The notes below the pieces were generated by a model that made no database searches, was not told the origin of the DNA, and saw only the letters and a program-made list of their open reading frames with translations. Shown here in pieces: positions 60,229 to 64,000 of a stretch of 64,000 nucleotides of DNA. How positions within the stretch are numbered: position 1 is the first letter of the stretch; the number at the start of each line of letters is the position of its first letter. The DNA comes from JAGVSR01 sp963786675 (GTDB lineage: Bacteria > Pseudomonadota > Alphaproteobacteria > Rhizobiales > Hyphomicrobiaceae), in the NCBI GenBank assembly GCA_963786675.1, contig CAWAZY010000005.1, positions 413,651 to 477,650 of the forward strand, written 5' to 3'. The position numbers were made by a program, and so were the translations under genes.

Positions 60229-61152
60229 ATGAACACGATCTCGCACGTCACAAGAGCCCTGCACCGCCGACAACTGCACAAGCAAAGCACGCTCGCCGTG
60301 AGCGAAGCCATGCTTGAAGGGGCCCGCCAAATGCCCGCCGGGCGCTTGCGCCGCTTTCTCGCCAAGAAGGCGCAGCGGACCGAAGCCTGTGGCGTCACCG
60401 CCTATCACCGTCTGGTTTCAAAGCCCGGTGAGGCAAGCTTCGTGGCCAGCACCAACAAGCGCGCGTGTGGCAATCGATTTTGCATCAGCTGTGAATCGAA
60501 GCGTGCCAACGCGTTGGCTCAGGACACCATCGAGCTCTTCGATTACGTCTGGCAGCTGACCCCGGGCGCTCGCGTGCTCATGCTCACCCTGACATCGCGC
60601 AATCGGCCGCTTGATCAGACCCGCGCGATGCTGCTCAATCACCAGAAGGCGCTCAAGACCTTCTGGTCCTTTCAGCGCCTGCAGACCGCAACGCTTGGTC
60701 ATTTCACAAATATCGAGGTCGATTTCGAGAAGAAACGCGGGCCGATCACCGCGCATGTCCACTCCCATTCGCTTGTCGTCGTGGAAGGCGGCGCGCTCTC
60801 CGACCACCGCTACATCCGCCAGGCCGAATACGTGGCGCTGTGGCAGCGCGCGCTCAAGGTTTCCTACAAGCCGATTGTCGATGTCCGGGCCATCAAAAGC
60901 CGCGACGGGTTCTCGACGGACCCGAGTTCGATCCGGGGCGCGGTCCGCGAGACCTGCAAATACTGCCTCGATACCCAAGGCTTCATCGAGCACGAGAACG
61001 GTCAGCTGCGCGTGAAGCCCGTGGTCGCGGTGGCTTTTGCGCTGGCCGTCCATCGCCGGCGCCTGACCTCAATGGACCGGATTTTCAACGACGCCAAGAA
61101 GCTGCGCGCGAAACACCGCCGAGCTGAAGCGCATCCCCATTCGGGAGACTGA
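60229..61152 (+). CDS. Rolling-circle replication initiator (HUH Rep, Rep_1-like)
   Basis: A 307-residue HUH endonuclease. Cysteines at about 80, 85 and 88 ('RACGNRFCISCESKRAN') form a zinc-type motif. Then come motif I 'LMLTLTSRN' (~117-125), motif II 'HVHSHS' (176-181) with the metal histidines, and the catalytic-tyrosine motif 'VRETCKYCLDTQ' with Tyr-245 as the likely nucleophile. This matches the pUB110/pC194-like Rep_1 pattern. It would nick a double-strand origin to start rolling-circle replication. A different initiator (RepA) lies 3 kb upstream. Confidence 0.85.
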   Translation: MNTISHVTRALHRRQLHKQSTLAVSEAMLEGARQMPAGRLRRFLAKKAQRTEACGVTAYHRLVSKPGEASFVASTNKRACGNRFCISCESKRANALAQDTIELFDYVWQLTPGARVLMLTLTSRNRPLDQTRAMLLNHQKALKTFWSFQRLQTATLGHFTNIEVDFEKKRGPITAHVHSHSLVVVEGGALSDHRYIRQAEYVALWQRALKVSYKPIVDVRAIKSRDGFSTDPSSIRGAVRETCKYCLDTQGFIEHENGQLRVKPVVAVAFALAVHRRRLTSMDRIFNDAKKLRAKHRRAEAHPHSGD

Positions 61153-61209
61153 TCCCGAGACCCGATCCGGCGCAGGCCGGATGTTCGCCAGCAAACAGGA
61201 GCAACACAC

Positions 61210-61503
61210 ATGCTGATTTTGAAAGCGAAGTTCATAAACATCGGCCGGTTTGAGCGGGTCGACCCCGCCACCGGCGTCACGCGGGTCGACAAATCGTATC
61301 GCGTGCACTTGGCCCACGCCGACGGAACGATCACGGGCGAGACCATCTATTTCCCGCGCACCTTCGATGGACCGCCCTACCAGGAGCCGGACCTCGTCCC
61401 GAACGAAACCTACGCGTTCCCGGTCAGTATCCGGCCCACCAAGGACGGCAAGAAGGTGTCCTACACGGCACGACCGGACCTGATGCCGAAGATCGCCAAC
61501 TAA
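61210..61503 (+). CDS. Small protein after Rep, possibly a single-stranded DNA-binding protein
   Basis: A 97-residue protein with a likely all-beta pattern ('MLILKAKFINIGRFERVDPATG', 'SYRVHLAHADGTITGETIYFPRTFD', 'YAFPVSIRPTKDGKKVSYTARPD'). Position just after an HUH Rep and length suggest a single-stranded DNA-binding protein, as in rolling-circle phages and plasmids. The sequence alone does not prove it. The gene is followed by an acidic-protein gene. Confidence 0.55.
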   Translation: MLILKAKFINIGRFERVDPATGVTRVDKSYRVHLAHADGTITGETIYFPRTFDGPPYQEPDLVPNETYAFPVSIRPTKDGKKVSYTARPDLMPKIAN

Positions 61504-61578
61504 CGCATGCAGCCCGGCGCGGTGGACGCATCGCGCCGGTCCCAGCTCCCACCCGCTCACCCGATCAAAGAGGACTCC

Positions 61579-61881
61579 ATGTCAACCGATCCCACACGCA
61601 ACACCCTGCAGCAGGAGCATCTCGCCGACCTGCTCAACGAAGACATCACGGTCGATCCGCCGGTTGAAAATTCCTGGCCCGAACCGCCGGCGCTGCCTGT
61701 GCCGGTGGATCCGGCCACCGAACAGGCGGCTTTCGTCGAACTGCTGACCCTGATGGCCGCCACCGATGACAGCGACGGCGACACCCTCATCACCGCGCTC
61801 TCTGCCGATGCGTTCGGCGAAGAGAGCTTTACGCCGCTAGCCAGCGATCTCGACCCCACCAACCCGGAGGACCTGTCATGA
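61579..61881 (+). CDS. Small acidic protein of unknown function
   Basis: A 100-residue protein rich in Asp, Glu, Pro and Ala, with no membrane segment, and probably disordered or partly helical. ATG 61579 has AAGAGGA upstream. Its stop overlaps the start of the AAA+ gene (ATGA at 61878), so the two are coupled. Such acidic partners can be adapters for an AAA+ ATPase, which is only an idea here. Confidence 0.6.
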   Translation: MSTDPTRNTLQQEHLADLLNEDITVDPPVENSWPEPPALPVPVDPATEQAAFVELLTLMAATDDSDGDTLITALSADAFGEESFTPLASDLDPTNPEDLS

Positions 61882-62786
61882 ACGAACGCCAAACCAACCT
61901 CAAACCGTCGTCGCTCCCCAATCCCCCAGCCCCATCGCCCTATGCGATCCGCATGCCCGGCCAGTTCCTCTATCCCAAGGGGTATGTGTTCCTGCAGCTG
62001 GAACGAGTGATCCATCGGCATCTTTATCGAAACTGCATTCCGTCGCTGATGGAAAGCGCAGACCGGTATCTGCTGATTGCCGGCGAAACGGGCTCTGCAA
62101 AAACCGCGACATCCTGTGACGCGGCGCTGCGCTTTGGCTGGGCCGTGGCAATCCTGCCGGCGGCTGAACTGGCGAGCGAACATGAAGGCGGCGCAACGAC
62201 CGTCCTTACCGGCTTCTTCGCCGCCGTCGTTGCGTCATCGGCTGCAACCCGGCTCCGTCACATGGCGATCATCGACGACATGGAACTGTCCATCCTCGGC
62301 GCCGATGACAAGATGGGCCGGACCATCAACTCACCGCTGTTGACGGGCGAGTTTCAGCGGCTGGCGGATCGTCCTAAGGCGTACCGCAACTATGACGGAT
62401 CGATCATTCCGGTGATCTTCACCGGCAATGATTTCTCGCGGATCCGATCGAGCCTGCTGCGCAACTGCCGCACCATGAGCTACGTCCATAAACTCAGCCT
62501 GCAGGACAAGGTCGAATTCGCCTTCCACCAGTTGCGACCCCGCACCCGCGAAGACCTCCAGCTCACTGAAAAGCTCGTGCGCACCTACCGGCGCGAGCCG
62601 ATCACGTTCTGGGCGGCACTGGCCAGTGACCTCAAGGCTAGCCAGCTCGACCGCCTGATCGACCAGGGCATCACCGACCCAGCCAAGGCCGAAGGTGTGC
62701 TCAGCCAACACCGGCCGATCGAGCCCGACGTGGTCTGGAAGCTCGCCAAGGCCCGCGCCCAAAGAACCCAGCGGTCCTTCCTCTAG
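61878..62786 (+). CDS. AAA+ ATPase with a Rubisco-activase-like signature, function unknown
   Basis: A 302-residue AAA+ protein. Walker A is 'GETGSAKT' (69-76), Walker B 'MAIIDDME' (129-136), and the sensor-1 region is 'IPVIFTGNDFSRIRSSLLRN' (178-196), with candidate arginine fingers at 195 and 198. The string 'TGNDFS' and its surroundings resemble Rubisco activase (Rca), in which 'VTGNDFSTLYAPLIRDGRM' is typical. No Rubisco gene is in the window, so remodelling of another target is likely. The ATG overlaps the acidic-protein stop. The upstream run is Rep, small protein, acidic protein. Confidence 0.8.
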   Translation: MNERQTNLKPSSLPNPPAPSPYAIRMPGQFLYPKGYVFLQLERVIHRHLYRNCIPSLMESADRYLLIAGETGSAKTATSCDAALRFGWAVAILPAAELASEHEGGATTVLTGFFAAVVASSAATRLRHMAIIDDMELSILGADDKMGRTINSPLLTGEFQRLADRPKAYRNYDGSIIPVIFTGNDFSRIRSSLLRNCRTMSYVHKLSLQDKVEFAFHQLRPRTREDLQLTEKLVRTYRREPITFWAALASDLKASQLDRLIDQGITDPAKAEGVLSQHRPIEPDVVWKLAKARAQRTQRSFL

Positions 62787-62817
62787 TTCCAGGTCGCCAA
62801 ATTCAGGAGCACGCCCC

Positions 62818-63340
62818 ATGCCACCCGTCGTCAATCTCAAAACAACCACCATCCCGCGCACGGTGATGCGGGCCACGATCCTCGGCGATCTGATGGCCAA
62901 CTTCGGCCTGCCATCCGACGTCATACGCCTGGCCCAGCAGGGCTATGCTAGCGGCGATATCGTCGGCATCACGATCTATGGGCTGGACTACGCCGGTCAC
63001 GCCCAGGATGAAGCCAAACTCTGGTTCAAACAGCTCGTCACCGATGACCAAGTGTCCGTCGATGTCTCCGGCGGGCGCAGCATGATCGAAGCGCTGGAGT
63101 CTGAAGTTCGCCCATGCGGTCGCCTATTCGGTGGCCACCATGAAGCGCAAGGGCCTGCGCATCGAGTACGTCTATCACTTCGCAGCGGGCCGTGACCACA
63201 TGATGAGTCGGTACGGTCTGTCGCCAGCATACAGGTCGCCCTACGCACACGGCTATGCACCCCGTCAGGTGTTCTCGGTGCAGCCGGGGCGCGATGCCGG
63301 GATCACCTACAGCCATGCCACCGCCCGGCGCATCGGGTGA
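62818..63340 (+). CDS. Unknown protein after the AAA+ gene, with an apparent +1 frameshift
   Basis: A soluble protein of about 173 residues after correction. The N-terminal half is 'MPPVVNLKTTTIPRTVMRATILGDLMANF' in outline. The frame breaks after 'MIEALES' (about 63101) and continues in the next frame as 'LKFAHAVAYSVATMKRKGLRIEYVYHF'. Dropping one base in GGAGTCTGAAG joins the two. The fold is probably mixed alpha/beta. Not recognised with certainty. It is 31 bp after the AAA+ gene, so the two may work together. Confidence 0.65.
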
Positions 63341-63343
63341 ACC

Positions 63344-63643
63344 ATGGCGATATGGGACACTCTTGCGCGCACCTTCACATCATGCCGGATCGGGCCTCGC
63401 GCCCGGTCCGTTCCCGTGCCGGGCCGCCTGACACCGACGCCGCTGTTCGATCCGGCATCGCCAGTACCGCTTCCGGATGCGCTGGCTGTTGCCCGGGCCG
63501 AGTGGCGGACCATCCAGCGTTCAGACCCGTCCGCTACCCCATCCGCTCATATTGCCACCCTGCAACGCATCAACGCCGAAGCCGATTGCCAGATTCGGGC
63601 ACTCGAAGCCGAACTCAACCGCCTGACCCGGCAAGAGACATGA
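63344..63643 (+). CDS. Small protein with a C-terminal coiled coil
   Basis: A 99-residue protein, with a Pro/Arg-rich N-terminal half and a C-terminal helix with heptad features ('ATLQRINAEADCQIRALEAELNRL'). ATG 63344 lies 3 bases after the stop of the previous gene. Function unknown. Confidence 0.55.
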   Translation: MAIWDTLARTFTSCRIGPRARSVPVPGRLTPTPLFDPASPVPLPDALAVARAEWRTIQRSDPSATPSAHIATLQRINAEADCQIRALEAELNRLTRQET

Positions 63644-63647
63644 GCCG

Positions 63648-64000
63648 ATGACCGAACCGAATGCCCATGAGCTGCGCCTGATGAAAGCGCTGCGCGACAG
63701 CTATACGCAAAAGCAGGACCGCATTGCGCGTCTCTCGGCGCTGGTTGCTGCCGCCCGCGAAGTGGCTGAGGCTCGGCGCATGGCGTTTGAACACCGCATC
63801 TGCTTTGCCAGTGATCCCGACAGGCTCGCGGCCCTGATCGCCTTTGCCAGAACGCAACCGCCCGACCGCCAGCACCGCATCAACTGGGCCTATGAGAACT
63901 TGCTGCAGAACATCGCCGATCCGATCATTCCCGGCGCTCGCCCCCTGAAGATAAATTTCCAGGCGCTGGCAACCGAAGCCCGGCCCTATCTTCACGATGA
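63648..64000 (+). CDS. Helical protein of unknown function, cut by the window end
   Basis: An open frame from ATG 63648, 4 bases after the previous stop, that runs to the last base without a stop. The 117 visible residues begin 'MTEPNAHELRLMKALRDSYTQ' and have a coiled-coil-like helix ('RIARLSALVAAAREVAEARR'). It is the last gene of the run that starts with the AlpA-like gene. No family is recognised. The 3' end lies outside the window. Confidence 0.6.
   Translation, partial: MTEPNAHELRLMKALRDSYTQKQDRIARLSALVAAAREVAEARRMAFEHRICFASDPDRLAALIAFARTQPPDRQHRINWAYENLLQNIADPIIPGARPLKINFQALATEARPYLHD

Noticed and set aside
60229..62786. The HUH Rep run as an inovirus (filamentous phage)
   Set aside because: No coat proteins with signal and membrane helices are visible, and the ATPase lacks the membrane segment and layout of Zot. 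AlpA-like regulator and plasmid modules fit a plasmid-like element better.
61878..63340. AAA+ gene and its neighbour as a CBASS type III (HORMA and TRIP13) pair
   Set aside because: The AAA+ Walker A is GETGSAKT and the sensor motif is Rca-like, not TRIP13-like. No nucleotidyltransferase or effector is seen. A HORMA fold for the neighbour cannot be judged by eye.

Overview
The window looks like a chromosomal segment of a methylotrophic alphaproteobacterium, probably a Hyphomicrobium-like member of the Hyphomicrobiales. The evidence is a high G+C genome carrying the tetrahydromethanopterin (H4MPT) formaldehyde-oxidation genes (fae, mch, mtdB, beta-RFAP synthase and the associated uncharacterised genes), a complete pqqABCDE operon, a cytochrome bc1 operon, and sulfate assimilation through an APS reductase. 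The genus is an inference; no rRNA gene is present.

Layout. 0-9.6 kb: an unknown partial gene, a small secreted protein, an MFS transporter, hemF, an MsbA-like ABC exporter, trmL and petABC, which ends in a strong terminator. 9.7-15.4 kb: a methylthioadenosine salvage cluster (mtnP, apt, mtnA, class II aldolase) that resembles the DHAP shunt. A class D beta-lactamase coupled to a small membrane protein sits inside it, and a lipoprotein gene follows. 15.5-25.4 kb: the H4MPT island, with biosynthetic and C1-transfer genes mostly on the minus strand, and PCD and folK divergent. 25.5-29.5 kb: a cytochrome c and pqqA-E. 30.1-40 kb: sulfur assimilation (SUMT, cysJ, cysI on plus; two TauE-type exporters, cysN, cysD, cysH on minus). 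40.2-43.7 kb: a TIGR03862-type flavoprotein, glyoxalase, tandem cold-shock protein and a DUF192 protein. A tRNA-Pro at 43.8 kb marks the change to accessory DNA.

Accessory part, 43.9-64 kb. It holds small unknown genes, an HNH endonuclease coupled to a small membrane protein, two TadG-like proteins with two stand-alone receiver domains and a BarA-like hybrid kinase. A plasmid-like replicon follows: a repeat-rich partition region, parA, a ribbon-helix-helix gene, repA, and iterons phased at 21-22 bp. The last part has an unknown two-gene unit on minus, then a plus-strand run of an AlpA-like regulator, a HUH rolling-circle Rep, a small protein, an acidic protein, an AAA+ ATPase with a Rubisco-activase-like signature, and three uncharacterised genes, the last cut by the window end. 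No integrase or conjugation gene is visible.

A caution for all users: at least nine conserved genes (and the tRNA-Pro T-loop) contain what look like single-base insertions. They hit petA, the TIGR03123-type gene, the RimK-like gene, cysN, the flavoprotein, the TadG-like gene, parA, repA (two) and a gene at 62.8 kb. Nearly all are +1 shifts that are undone by deleting one base. This pattern suggests residual sequencing error rather than gene decay, and those entries are annotated as single genes across the shift.
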